Shown in pieces: positions 44,038 to 53,109 of a stretch of DNA of 64,000 nucleotides. Positions within the stretch are counted from its first letter, which is position 1. Every line of letters begins with the position of its first letter. Source of the stretch: Clostridium cellulovorans 743B (GTDB lineage: Bacteria > Bacillota > Clostridia > Clostridiales > Clostridiaceae); NCBI RefSeq assembly GCF_000145275.1, contig NC_014393.1, positions 248,001 through 312,000 on the forward strand, in the 5' to 3' direction. Below the pieces are notes generated by a model. The model ran no database searches and was not told the origin of the DNA. It saw nothing but the letters and a program-made list of their open reading frames with translations. The position numbers and the translations under genes were made by a program.

Positions 44038-45339
44038 ATGAATTTATTAAAAACTCTTATTAAAGATCTTCACAGCTTTTTAATTTTATGGATTACACAA
44101 TCCCTTTCAGCGTTAGGCAGTTCGATGACTAATTTTGCTTTAATCATATGGTCGTATCAGCAGCATGGCTCGGCATTGCAAACGGCGATGCTTTCCGTTT
44201 GCTCGTATTTACCTTATGTAATTATGAGCATATTTGCAGGGGCATTAAGCGACAAGTGGAACAAGAAAATCATAATGCTTGTAAGTGATAGCTTTGCGGC
44301 GCTGTGTACTATTGTAGTATTGCTTCTATTAAAAACAGGCAGTTTGGAGATATGGCATCTTTATTGTCTCAATGCATTAAATGGATTGATGAATACAATT
44401 CAGCAACCTGCTTCAGATGTAGCCATTAGTATACTTACGCCAAAAAATCATTACCAGAAGGTTAGTGGGATGCGATCCTTTTCTAATTCTCTTATTAGTA
44501 TAATGACACCGATCATCGCAACGACATTATTGACCTTAACTAGCATGGATTTAATCATCCTATTGGATTTATTAACATTTGGAGTTGCGTTTGTATCGCT
44601 GTTATGCTTTATAAAAATACCAACAGCGCACAATGAAAATGTAAAGAAAGAATCGGTGTTACAGTCAGCAAAAAGTGGATTGAACTTTTTGAAACATAAT
44701 CGCGGAATTCTTAATTTAATTCTGTTTTTGGCTGCGATTAACTTTACCGCTTCTGTATTTAATGCTACTTTCCCAGCTATGATCTTATCAAGAAAGGGAG
44801 GTGGGGAGGTATCACTTGGCATTGTTAATACAGTTACTGGAATTGCTATGCTAGTTGGTAGCGTTATCGCTTCTATATTACCAACTCCTAAAAGCCGTGT
44901 TCGCATGATTTGTAATTCATTATTACTTTCAATGAGTACTGAAAACTTCTTTTTAGCATTTGGAAGTTCTGTGCCAGTATGGTGCATTGGATCAGTTTTA
45001 GGATGGATTGCTATTCCAATTATGAATTCTAATATGGATGTGATATTTAGAAATTATATACCAATAGAAATGCAGGGCAGAGTATATTCTGCAAGGAATA
45101 CACTACAATTTTTCACAATTCCCATTGGGTATTTCTTAGGTGGGGTATTAGTTGACAAAGTATTTGAACCATTTATGATATATCAACAAACAGGTGAAGT
45201 ATTGGCAACTCTATTTGGAACAGGAAAAGGGTCAGGTGCTGCTTTTTTACTTTTTATTCTTGGTATTGTGGGAGTTTTGACATGCGTTATATTCCGCAAA
45301 AATACCGATATATGGAAGTTGGATAGAATTACTGAATAA
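44038..45339 (+). CDS. MFS efflux transporter (Mef-like)
   Basis: The 433-residue protein has twelve hydrophobic segments and a motif-A-like loop (GALSDKWNKKIIMLVSD) after the second. The whole pattern (LWITQSLSALGSSMTNFALI at the start, NPxIG-like IPIEMQGRVYSARNTLQFFT late) is that of the macrolide/drug efflux group of MFS proteins. The regulatory leader in front, with a short peptide and switching hairpins, supports induction by a ribosome-targeting drug. The drug range cannot be read from sequence. Confidence 0.85.
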   Translation: MNLLKTLIKDLHSFLILWITQSLSALGSSMTNFALIIWSYQQHGSALQTAMLSVCSYLPYVIMSIFAGALSDKWNKKIIMLVSDSFAALCTIVVLLLLKTGSLEIWHLYCLNALNGLMNTIQQPASDVAISILTPKNHYQKVSGMRSFSNSLISIMTPIIATTLLTLTSMDLIILLDLLTFGVAFVSLLCFIKIPTAHNENVKKESVLQSAKSGLNFLKHNRGILNLILFLAAINFTASVFNATFPAMILSRKGGGEVSLGIVNTVTGIAMLVGSVIASILPTPKSRVRMICNSLLLSMSTENFFLAFGSSVPVWCIGSVLGWIAIPIMNSNMDVIFRNYIPIEMQGRVYSARNTLQFFTIPIGYFLGGVLVDKVFEPFMIYQQTGEVLATLFGTGKGSGAAFLLFILGIVGVLTCVIFRKNTDIWKLDRITE

Positions 45340-45507
45340 ATTTAATTAAGAAAATTTTCTAAGAAAGAAGTGTTAATCTATATATAAATAGTAATTTCAT
45401 GTGGGATTATTTCAACAATTTTTCATACAAGACAAAATATAACACAAAAAGTCGGGAGCAACCGCCTGAAAAGAGATAAGATATATGTACAGATAGGGGT
45501 GATGATT

Positions 45508-46368
45508 ATGGAGTGGATTGAAGGAATTGGTGAAGCTATCAGGTACATTGAGGATAATATCACTGAAGAAATCCTAATAGAAAATATTGCAAAAAAAGTA
45601 TTAATGTCTCCGTTCTATTTCCAAAAAGGATTTGCAATGCTTTGTGGTTTTACAGTGGGAGAGTATATCAGACAGCGCAGGCTTACTCTTGCCGGCAGGG
45701 AGATTGTTTCTACTGATGAAAAAATCATTGATATTGCATTGAAATATGGCTACACCTCACCAGATAGTTTCACAAAAGCTTTTACCCGATTCCATGGTGT
45801 CACACCTACTGCTGTTCGAAAAGATGGAGCAATGATTAAATCCCTTGCTCCGTTGAAAATCAAATTTTCATTGGAAGGTGGTTATATTATGGATTACAAA
45901 ATTGTTGAAAAAGATTCCTTTACTATCATGGGAGTATCGAAGGTATTTAAATATGATAGTGCAACTACAGAAATTCCACAGTTTTGGGCGGAACATTATC
46001 AAACAGGAAAAGGCAAATTTGTATGCGGAATGTACGGAATAAATATAGATGAGAGCATGGGTTCAGAGGAATTCGAATATTTGATTGCAGACAATTACAA
46101 TCCGTCCGTAGAAGTACCTGATGGTTTTGTAACAAAGATTATTCCTAAATACACCTGGGCTGTTTTTGCTTCCAAAGGTCCAATGCCAAAATCTCTGCAA
46201 GATGTGAGTGGAAGAATCTTCTCAGAGTGGCTGCCTAATTGCAAAGATTATGAAATTGCAGCAGGTTATAATATTGAAATGTACACCAATACGGATGATT
46301 ATCCGCAAGGTAGTCAAGATGAAAGCTACTACAGCGAAATTTGGATTCCTGTAAGAAGAAAAGACTAG
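45508..46368 (+). CDS. AraC-family regulator with GyrI-like domain
   Basis: ATG 45508 is preferred (GGGGTG 8 nt upstream) over GTG 45499. Residues ~1-105 form the AraC double helix-turn-helix (IENIAKKVLMSPFYFQKGFA; DIALKYGYTSPDSFTKAFTR). Residues ~125-286 form the GyrI-like domain (YKIVEKDSFTIMGVSKVFKY ... WIPVRRKD). It is a close architectural match to the regulator at 20639. It follows the MFS exporter by ~170 bp in the same direction and could control it. Confidence 0.87.
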   Translation: MEWIEGIGEAIRYIEDNITEEILIENIAKKVLMSPFYFQKGFAMLCGFTVGEYIRQRRLTLAGREIVSTDEKIIDIALKYGYTSPDSFTKAFTRFHGVTPTAVRKDGAMIKSLAPLKIKFSLEGGYIMDYKIVEKDSFTIMGVSKVFKYDSATTEIPQFWAEHYQTGKGKFVCGMYGINIDESMGSEEFEYLIADNYNPSVEVPDGFVTKIIPKYTWAVFASKGPMPKSLQDVSGRIFSEWLPNCKDYEIAAGYNIEMYTNTDDYPQGSQDESYYSEIWIPVRRKD

Positions 46369-47151
46369 TTTTGAAGACAGAAAGAAAAAAATAAAAGATC
46401 AAAGATTTACGGTTCACCTGTTAAGGTGAACCGTATCATAAGTAAATTTGCAAAGGCAGTAACGCCTTTTTTATATTATAAATTCCACATAATTATAATT
46501 TTAATGTGGTTTTAATCGCTACCGATATATAATCTCCAACTATTCCATATTACTAAATATTATGATAATATTGTAATATACCAGAATAAACTTTTTAGGG
46601 TGCAGAGGGAGAGAGATTAGTCACTGGAAATGTAAACGATTAAGAATTGATGTATTAGTGAATTTAGAAACTAACGGAAAATAACATTTAATAAAATTCT
46701 AGATACTATTTTCAAAATTACGAGTAAAAAGCATAAAAGATAAAGCCTCAAAAATAATAGATTTTTAAGCTGTTAATTTTTTATTGAAGATAAATGGTTT
46801 GTTTATGCCAATAATATAGTCAAAGATCTTGCTAAATCCCTTTCGAAACTAATTTTGACTAAAAAAATGGGAACTTTATGGAATCGTTTCAGCCTTCTGA
46901 AGGCTGCGTAATTCAAAACTTAAATTCCAAGTTGTTATGACTAAAGAAGTATCAGCAATTGAACGCATTGAAGTTAATGGACAATCTTGCTAGCAAGAGC
47001 ATCCAATCCTAAAATTAGAGTTTATTTATGGTATATTTTCTATTTCTAGTGGGGGCAACCCTTCAAAAAGGATATTTGTGAAGCTGCATAAAACCTATAG
47101 TTTTAGCGTTTTGCAAGAGATTAAATTAATGTATTGAAAGGTGGAAAAAAC
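46369..47151. other. 783-bp non-coding stretch before the pectinesterase gene
   Basis: ACGGTTCACCT (46412-46422) pairs with AGGTGAACCGT (46427-46437), and AAAGGC/GCCTTTTTT (46452-46472) forms a short terminator for the AraC gene. The segment GGTGAACCGTATCATAAGTAA here is shared with the flanks of the 72-bp repeats. ATGTAAACGATTAAG at 46630-46644 is close to the CcpA cre consensus, which would fit catabolite control of the pectinase, though it is ~510 bp away. The remainder has broken frames only. Confidence 0.5.
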
Positions 47152-48375
47152 ATGATTAAAAATTCAAAGAAGACTATCGGTAAAATGTTGGCATTAACTA
47201 TGCTTTTAACGGCAAGCTTAGGAAGTATACCAAGTGGAAGAACTGTATCTGCTGCTACAGCAACTAACATATATGTTGGTGACAGTTCTAAGAGCAACAA
47301 CTATAAAACAGTGAAAGCTGCTATTGATGCTGCAGCTAAGATTAACCCAACAAGTGAGGCTCAAAGAGTTACGATTCATATTGCTCCAGGAGTATATAGA
47401 GCACAGCTTAAAATAGCTACTCCATATATTACCCTTGTTAATTCTAATCCAAGTAAACAAGTTAAAATTACTTGGTACTACGGCTTCGGATATGATTATT
47501 ACAGTGCTGGATCTGATGGTTTCTATAACCAAAGTAATGCTACTGCTAAAACCACAAAAAACCATGTAAGCAGCGGTAAATGGGGTGGTTCAGTGTACCT
47601 TACAAGTGCTGCAAAAGCCTTTAAAGCAGAGAACATAGTATTTGAAAATTCCTTTAACAAATATGTTACTAGTGAGGAATTAGCAGATGGAGTTGCTCTT
47701 TCAACTACTTTCCCTCAGAGTAAATCATCAACTCTTACACAAAGAACTGCGTCTACAAATGTTGCTTCAAAGGCACAAACTGAGAGAGCTGCAGCTATGA
47801 TTATTGATGCAGATAATGTAGAATTCTTAAAATGTAGTTTTATTGGAAGTCAGGATACACTTTATACTGGATCAGTTGGCACTAATAATAGCTATTTCAA
47901 AAATTGCACTATAGAAGGAAATACTGATTATATTTTTGGTGATGGAAATGCAGTATTTGATAATAGTACATTAAATTTCTGTGGTTATAGTGATAAAGCT
48001 GTAGGTGGATATATAACAGCAGCAAAAGATAAAGCAACTTATGGATACTTGTTTAGAAACTGCTTAGTAACAGCTACTAGCAGTAAAAAACAGGCACCTG
48101 GTTACTTTGGAAGACCTTGGGGTGCAGCAGCAAAGGTTACTTTCTTAAATACTAAACTTCAAAACAGTACAATAATAAACGCTGCAGGCTGGACTTCTAT
48201 GAGCAGCAATTTACCTGAAAAAGCAAACTTTAAAGAATACAACACAACTTATAATGGTGCGAAAGTAAGCACAGCTGCAAGAAAAGGAGTTGTATTAAGT
48301 AGTGCTGATGCTGCTAAAATAGATGCTACTAAATACTTTGGAGATTGGACTCCAAAATATTATACAGCTAAATAG
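47152..48375 (+). CDS. Secreted pectin methylesterase (CE8)
   Basis: The 407-residue protein has a signal peptide (KKTIGKMLALTMLLTASLGS ... VSA) followed by a right-handed beta-helix. The CE8 active-site blocks are all present: GSQDTLYTG with Asp235, GNTDYIFGDG with Asp259, YITAA, GYFGRPWG with the Arg, and WTSMS. It removes methyl esters from pectin outside the cell, releasing methanol and exposing polygalacturonate. ATG 47152 is chosen from AAGGTGG upstream. It is a single-gene unit with a strong terminator at 48422. Confidence 0.93.
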   Translation: MIKNSKKTIGKMLALTMLLTASLGSIPSGRTVSAATATNIYVGDSSKSNNYKTVKAAIDAAAKINPTSEAQRVTIHIAPGVYRAQLKIATPYITLVNSNPSKQVKITWYYGFGYDYYSAGSDGFYNQSNATAKTTKNHVSSGKWGGSVYLTSAAKAFKAENIVFENSFNKYVTSEELADGVALSTTFPQSKSSTLTQRTASTNVASKAQTERAAAMIIDADNVEFLKCSFIGSQDTLYTGSVGTNNSYFKNCTIEGNTDYIFGDGNAVFDNSTLNFCGYSDKAVGGYITAAKDKATYGYLFRNCLVTATSSKKQAPGYFGRPWGAAAKVTFLNTKLQNSTIINAAGWTSMSSNLPEKANFKEYNTTYNGAKVSTAARKGVVLSSADAAKIDATKYFGDWTPKYYTAK

Positions 48376-48421
48376 TAATTTTTACAGAATTAGTGGTAAT
48401 TTATAAAACTGAATAGATAAG

Positions 48422-48474
48422 AAAAAGGAGCTACTACAAGACTAACGTTGTTAATTTTGTAGCGGCTCCTTTTT
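48422..48474 (+). terminator. Rho-independent terminator of the pectinesterase gene
   Basis: AAAAAGGAGCTACTACAA (48422-48439) pairs with TTGTAGCGGCTCCTTTTT (48457-48474). Confidence 0.88.
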
Positions 48475-48694
48475 ATAAATATAAAAAATGTTCAACACCC
48501 ATAGCTTTTACATTACATAAAGAATGTTCATCTAGCAGGTGAAAGATTATCTATTTTCTAATTAGATAAAATAAGTTTTTGCGCAAGTTGTCAAAATTGG
48601 ATACAAAAACCACTTTATTAAAATGCAAATTAGATATATAATATATCAATATATCACAACGTATCTTTAATTCTGAAGAAATAATAAACTTTAT

Positions 48695-48818
48695 AAATTA
48701 AAGGCAAACTATGCGGGAGCATAGGACGCAAAGCCACGGGTCTGAACATTAAAAGATAGCCGGGTTGCATGTATGGAGGATATGATATAACAACTTCTAT
48801 GACGTAGTTGTTTTTTTT
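48695..48818 (+). ncRNA. Cyclic di-GMP-I (GEMM-I) riboswitch with expression-platform terminator
   Basis: The aptamer core is clear: AGGCAAAC (48702), the P2 hairpin ATGCGGGAGCAT, GGACGCAAAGCC (48724-48735), then ACGGGTCTGAAC and GATAGCCGGGTTGC (to ~48768). These match the conserved GGCAAAC, ACGCAAAGCC, CCUAA/UCUGAA and GGGUUGC blocks of the family. Downstream AACAACT (48789-48795) pairs with AGTTGTT (48806-48812) followed by T8 to form a terminator immediately before the ribosome binding site (48819). A TATAAT at 48637-48642 is a likely -10 box. It controls the GGDEF-EAL gene. Confidence 0.92.
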
Positions 48819-48828
48819 GGAGGATAAG

Positions 48829-51501
48829 ATGTACAAAGAAATTAAAAATTCAGTTCCAATCACGACTGTTGTAAGCAGCATTTTATTATTAGTGTTTGCT
48901 CTTCTCGCAGTCATAACTAAAGTATATAGTTTTCCTTTCATACTAGGAGTTACCTTTTCCTTATCTGGAGTTTTTCTGTTAATTATACTTAAACTTTATA
49001 ATATTAATACTGCCTTAGTGGTGGCAATAATTGCTCAGTTGGCAGAGATAATTTCTTCTGATTACCCTTATTGGGGTTTTATATTTGTTCTGGAAATCGC
49101 TTTTGTCGGTTTGTACTCAATTTGGAAGCCAAAGAATAATTTGATTTTTGGTGATCTGTTATTTTGGATTTTCATTGGTATTCCGGTATCGGCAGTGGCA
49201 TATTATACCTTATTTTATAATGGAGGTTGGGATGCCTATATAATGCGAATTTCTGCTGACATAATTTGCGGTCTTTCATCCTGTGCTTTTGTGGATGGTT
49301 TATTAACTTATGTACCTACTGAAAAGCTATTAAAAAAGCTGGGGAAAACAGATGATTCAATTCAATTTCTTAAATTCTTATTTGTTTTTATATCAGTGAT
49401 ATTGAGTGTAAGTATCCTGTCAACCTTTATTATCAGTGGCTTCAATACCTATAGTGCCGTCAATGAAAAAAATGAGCAGATAGTTCAGGATTATTTAGAT
49501 GATATTCGACGGGAAGTTAGCGTAATGGATAAAAATCAGCAAGCTCAATTATTGTTTTATGGAGTCTTGCAGGCAGGACAATTGGAGGAACTAATAGAAA
49601 AGCTTCAATCTGAGAAAAAAGCGGACATAATTATTACAGATACAAGCAATAAGGTAGTAGCTACCAATATTGATAAAGTGAAGCATGGACAGGTATTTGA
49701 TTGGCAAAAAGATACATTAACAGTGAAAGAGTTAGAAGGAGTATATGCAGTTACTCCTTATAAAAAATACGGAAGAATTGAAACAGAGGCATGGGCTGAA
49801 GGCAATTACTTTTATACAAGAGAGATAGGTTTACTTGATTTAAAGTTAATTGTCAGCTTTCCTATTAAGCAAATACAGCAGGAAGTTTTGAATAATTATG
49901 CTAGCAAATTCAGATTCGTAATGTATTTTATAATTTTCTCTCTGTTAGTTGCAGTAGTAACCAACAGACTATTAGTTAAATCAATTAAAAAATTGTCTGC
50001 TGCAACCACAGCAGTTCCAGTGAGAATTAAGAATGCTGAACAAATTGAATGGCCTAATAGCGGAATTTATGAGGTCAAACAGTTAATAACAAACTTCAAA
50101 GATATGTCAGATAATTTTAAAAAGATGTTTATGGAAAGCCAAGAGTTGAATAAAACACTTGCGCTGCAAGCTGATGAATTGCTGAAATCAGAAGTAAAAC
50201 TTCACAAGCTAGCTTATTATGATACTCTTACAAATCTTCCTAACAGACATATGTTTAAAATGTATCTAGAAGAAAAATTACAGATGGCGAGAAAAAATAA
50301 TAATATAATTGGTGTAATCTTCATCGATCTTAACCAGTTTAAAAAAATAAATGATACAATGGGGCATTCGGCAGGGGACGACTTGCTAGCTATTTTCTCC
50401 AAAAGGTTTATTAGTATAAAAAGTGATAATACCGAAGTATTTAGACTTGGCGGAGATGAGTTTGTTTTTGTAGTGATTGCTGAAGAAGAGAACCAGGTAA
50501 AACTTTTTGGTGAAGAGATTGCCAAGATATTTATCAAGCCTGTGGAACTTTTGGGTGCAATTCTCAGTGTTACTGGCAGTATCGGAATAAGCATGTATCC
50601 AAAAGATGGGCAAGATTTGGATACTCTTGTTAAATATGCAGATTTAGCAATGTACAGGTCGAAAGAAATGGGAGGCTGTAACATTGAGTATTTCAATAAG
50701 GAAATACATAGAGACTTTGAAGAAAATATGATTTTGGAAACAGGAATTAGGAAAGCATTAGAGGACAATGAATTCGAGTTGTATTACCAACCCAAAATCA
50801 ATGCTCAAACTGGAGCGATTACAAGCTGTGAAGCTCTCATTCGATGGAAGCACCTAGACCTTGGATATGTTTCACCTATGAAGTTTATAACTGTAGCAGA
50901 AAAATCGGGGCTTATTTTTCAAATAGATAAGTGGGTTATTAATGAGGCCTGCAGGCAAAATGTTCAGTGGCAGCTTGAAGGTAGGAAGAAGATACCTGTA
51001 TCTGTAAATGTGTCAGCGAAGCATTTCTTTGAGGGGCAACTGGTAGATGTGGTTAAGGAGGCTTTAAAAAATAATGGAATAGAGCCGAAGTATCTAAGAG
51101 TGGAAATAACCGAAGGAGTTCTTATAAAGGACAAACAATTTGTTGCTGATATCATAAAACGGCTTGCAGGATTAGGAGTTTTAGTTTCCTTAGATGATTT
51201 TGGTACAGGATATTCGTCATTCAGCCATCTGTTTCAGCTTCCTATAAGTGAACTTAAACTGGATAGGGAATTTATACAGGGAATAGACAAGTATGAGAAA
51301 AAAGGGGCTATGGTAAAAATAATGATAGAATTTGCTCATAATCTAGAATTGAATGTTGTTGCTGAAGGAATAGAAACATTAGAGGAATATAAGTTTTTAC
51401 AAGAGATTAAATGCGATGAACTCCAAGGTTACCTTTTTAGCAAGCCAGTGAAAAATGAAGAGTTTAAGGATCTTATATCTGCAGTTAATATAAACGTATA
51501 A
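48829..51501 (+). CDS. GGDEF-EAL cyclic di-GMP synthase/phosphodiesterase with membrane sensor
   Basis: The 890-residue protein has several membrane helices (~10-215), an extracytoplasmic sensor segment (~225-355) and another helix, then a linker with coiled coil. The GGDEF domain follows (RLGGDEFVF at ~541, an intact catalytic motif) and the EAL domain (CEALIRWKH at ~667, with NVSAKHF, EITEG, LDDFGTGYSS and AEGIE blocks intact). Both activities look possible. ATG 48829 has GGAGG (48819-48823) upstream. Its mRNA leader is a c-di-GMP riboswitch, so the signal it makes or destroys feeds back on it. A binding-protein gene follows 67 bp later. Confidence 0.93.
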   Translation: MYKEIKNSVPITTVVSSILLLVFALLAVITKVYSFPFILGVTFSLSGVFLLIILKLYNINTALVVAIIAQLAEIISSDYPYWGFIFVLEIAFVGLYSIWKPKNNLIFGDLLFWIFIGIPVSAVAYYTLFYNGGWDAYIMRISADIICGLSSCAFVDGLLTYVPTEKLLKKLGKTDDSIQFLKFLFVFISVILSVSILSTFIISGFNTYSAVNEKNEQIVQDYLDDIRREVSVMDKNQQAQLLFYGVLQAGQLEELIEKLQSEKKADIIITDTSNKVVATNIDKVKHGQVFDWQKDTLTVKELEGVYAVTPYKKYGRIETEAWAEGNYFYTREIGLLDLKLIVSFPIKQIQQEVLNNYASKFRFVMYFIIFSLLVAVVTNRLLVKSIKKLSAATTAVPVRIKNAEQIEWPNSGIYEVKQLITNFKDMSDNFKKMFMESQELNKTLALQADELLKSEVKLHKLAYYDTLTNLPNRHMFKMYLEEKLQMARKNNNIIGVIFIDLNQFKKINDTMGHSAGDDLLAIFSKRFISIKSDNTEVFRLGGDEFVFVVIAEEENQVKLFGEEIAKIFIKPVELLGAILSVTGSIGISMYPKDGQDLDTLVKYADLAMYRSKEMGGCNIEYFNKEIHRDFEENMILETGIRKALEDNEFELYYQPKINAQTGAITSCEALIRWKHLDLGYVSPMKFITVAEKSGLIFQIDKWVINEACRQNVQWQLEGRKKIPVSVNVSAKHFFEGQLVDVVKEALKNNGIEPKYLRVEITEGVLIKDKQFVADIIKRLAGLGVLVSLDDFGTGYSSFSHLFQLPISELKLDREFIQGIDKYEKKGAMVKIMIEFAHNLELNVVAEGIETLEEYKFLQEIKCDELQGYLFSKPVKNEEFKDLISAVNINV

Positions 51502-51520
51502 ATGAAAGAAGTTATGTAGG

Positions 51521-51571
51521 AAGGAGGTGAACTGCTCAAAAATTTTTTAATATTTTCGAGCAAAGAGTATG
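51521..51571 (+). promoter_or_regulatory. Distant Shine-Dalgarno sequence with intervening hairpin at the start of the binding-protein gene
   Basis: AAGGAGGTGA (51521-51530) is a near-perfect Shine-Dalgarno sequence but lies 38 nt before ATG 51569. TGCTC-AAAAAT (51533-) pairs with ATTTT-CGAGCA (to 51562). Folding this hairpin would leave 8 unpaired nt between the Shine-Dalgarno and ATG, the optimal distance. No nearer start codon in this frame is possible, because a TAA lies at 51548. Confidence 0.65.
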
Positions 51572-52906
51572 GGTAAGAGATCAGTTGTTTTGATAGCAAT
51601 TTTAATTTTTATAAGCTTAACAGTAGATTTTGGTAAGTATAGGTTAAGCACTAATAATCAGTTTACCCAAACTGATGTTAAGGATGAAAGTAAAGACGAT
51701 GAAAAAAGTGATAGTTCAAATGAGCCTATAAATCTGACTATATTATCTTATTATAAAGATTTTGAAAATCAAGCTAACGAATATCATAAGGCTCATCCAA
51801 ATGTAAATATAAAGATTGATGTAGTAGATTATGATCACATTATTGAGACTGCCTTCAAGTCCATAGCAAGTGGTTCAAGTCCAGACATTATCGTCTTTGA
51901 CTCCAACCACACCTTTAATTTAAACGGGAATGAGGCATTGCAGAATTTACTGGAAGAACCATTTTCAGCAGGAAAGTATAAGCAGGGGTTCGCAGAGGAT
52001 CTTTGGCGTTCTGTATTGTCTTACGACAAGAATAGGCTTATAGGTATTCCCTTAGTTATAAATGATATGGTTACACTATATCGAGCTGATATAATGGAGC
52101 AATACGGCTTTCCTTCGGAACCAGAAGCTCTTGCTCAGTATATGAAAAATCCTGAGAATTGGCTAAAGATTGCTGAGACTTTAAAGCTTGATAATAAGTA
52201 TATTGCGTCATGGGCAACGGATCCTTTAAATATATATGGATCAGGAACAGGTATTTTCGATGAAAACCTTAATTTGCTTAGATTGGATAGTAACTTTGAG
52301 AAAGCGATAGAACTCTCTCAAAACATCAAAATGAATGGATTGTCTTTGAATGGTGATATATATAGTGAGGACGGAAAACAAGCTCTGAAAGACGGTAGGC
52401 TTGCTATGGTATATGGTGGGTCTTGGTTAATATACAACTTTAAAGACCTTGTGCCCGAAGAACGAGGCAAATGGCGGGTTGCGAAATTACCATTTGGTAT
52501 AAATGGTTTTGGTAGTTCAAATATAATGGCTATAAGTTCAACAAGTAAATACAAGGAAGAAGCTTGGGATTTTATCAAGACCTTTGAACTAGATGACAAA
52601 AAGTCATACTGGGGAGGCAGTATTCCTGTGTATTTGCCGGCAGTTAATAATATAAAGAATTTCAGCAACAAAGATGCCTTCTTTGGTGATCAGGACCTTG
52701 GATTATTTTTTAAAGATATCCGTCAATCAACAAAAGTTCCCGTATTTACGCCATTAGACGATATGGCAATGTCAATTTGGAAGGATAAAACCCAATATGC
52801 AATAGCTAATGCTGTTAATCCAAAGGACGCTTTGAAGCAATATGAAGAAGAAATTAATAGCAGGTTGGCAGACAAAAAGAAAATTTTATTAGATAGAAAA
52901 CAGTAA
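51569..52906 (+). CDS. Extracellular solute-binding protein (family 1)
   Basis: The 445-residue protein begins with one hydrophobic helix (VVLIAILIFISLTVDF) that looks like an uncleaved anchor or signal, with no lipobox, then an acidic linker. The binding-protein fold follows: INLTILSYYKDFENQANEYH, SGSSPDIIVFDSN, and AMVYGGSWLIYNF, with ISSTSKYKEEAWDFIKTFE late, as in sugar-binding ABC proteins. No permease or ATPase is adjacent. It lies 67 bp behind the GGDEF-EAL gene and probably shares its transcript, so it may serve as an extracellular sensor partner of that protein. Confidence 0.82.
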   Translation: MGKRSVVLIAILIFISLTVDFGKYRLSTNNQFTQTDVKDESKDDEKSDSSNEPINLTILSYYKDFENQANEYHKAHPNVNIKIDVVDYDHIIETAFKSIASGSSPDIIVFDSNHTFNLNGNEALQNLLEEPFSAGKYKQGFAEDLWRSVLSYDKNRLIGIPLVINDMVTLYRADIMEQYGFPSEPEALAQYMKNPENWLKIAETLKLDNKYIASWATDPLNIYGSGTGIFDENLNLLRLDSNFEKAIELSQNIKMNGLSLNGDIYSEDGKQALKDGRLAMVYGGSWLIYNFKDLVPEERGKWRVAKLPFGINGFGSSNIMAISSTSKYKEEAWDFIKTFELDDKKSYWGGSIPVYLPAVNNIKNFSNKDAFFGDQDLGLFFKDIRQSTKVPVFTPLDDMAMSIWKDKTQYAIANAVNPKDALKQYEEEINSRLADKKKILLDRKQ

Positions 52907-52947
52907 AAGTCTTTAATTTTTGCTACTGTTACGGCAATCCGTATCAT

Positions 52948-53105
52948 AAGTAAGTCTCCAAATATTCGATTTGTTTAAGGAAACTTACTCCTATGAATGG
53001 AGAGAGTAGTAGTTTCCTTTTAAATATGATTTATAGCCTTAGGCATTGATATAACTTGCCTAAGGTTATTTTTATAGGTAAAAATACTATATCGCAAGTA
53101 ATTAG
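52948..53105 (+). repeat. Single 72-bp structured repeat followed by dispersed repeat copy 6 (truncated)
   Basis: 52948-53019 is a diverged third copy of the 72-bp repeat found twice at 30853. 53020-53105 carries TTATAGCCTTAGGCA...TTGCCTAAGGTTATTTTTATA and GTAAAAATACTATATC, but lacks the -10 and tail part. The upstream flank ATCCGTATCATAAGTAAG also matches that at 30843. Confidence 0.75.
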
Positions 53106-53109
53106 GAAG

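Noticed and set aside
46790..46990. Possible gene between the AraC regulator and the pectinesterase
   Set aside because: All frames are interrupted within ~40 codons and none resembles a known family strongly enough.
47040..47150. Second c-di-GMP riboswitch upstream of the pectinesterase
   Set aside because: GGGGGCAACC resembles the aptamer start only superficially; the ACGCAAAGCC and GGGUUGC blocks are missing.
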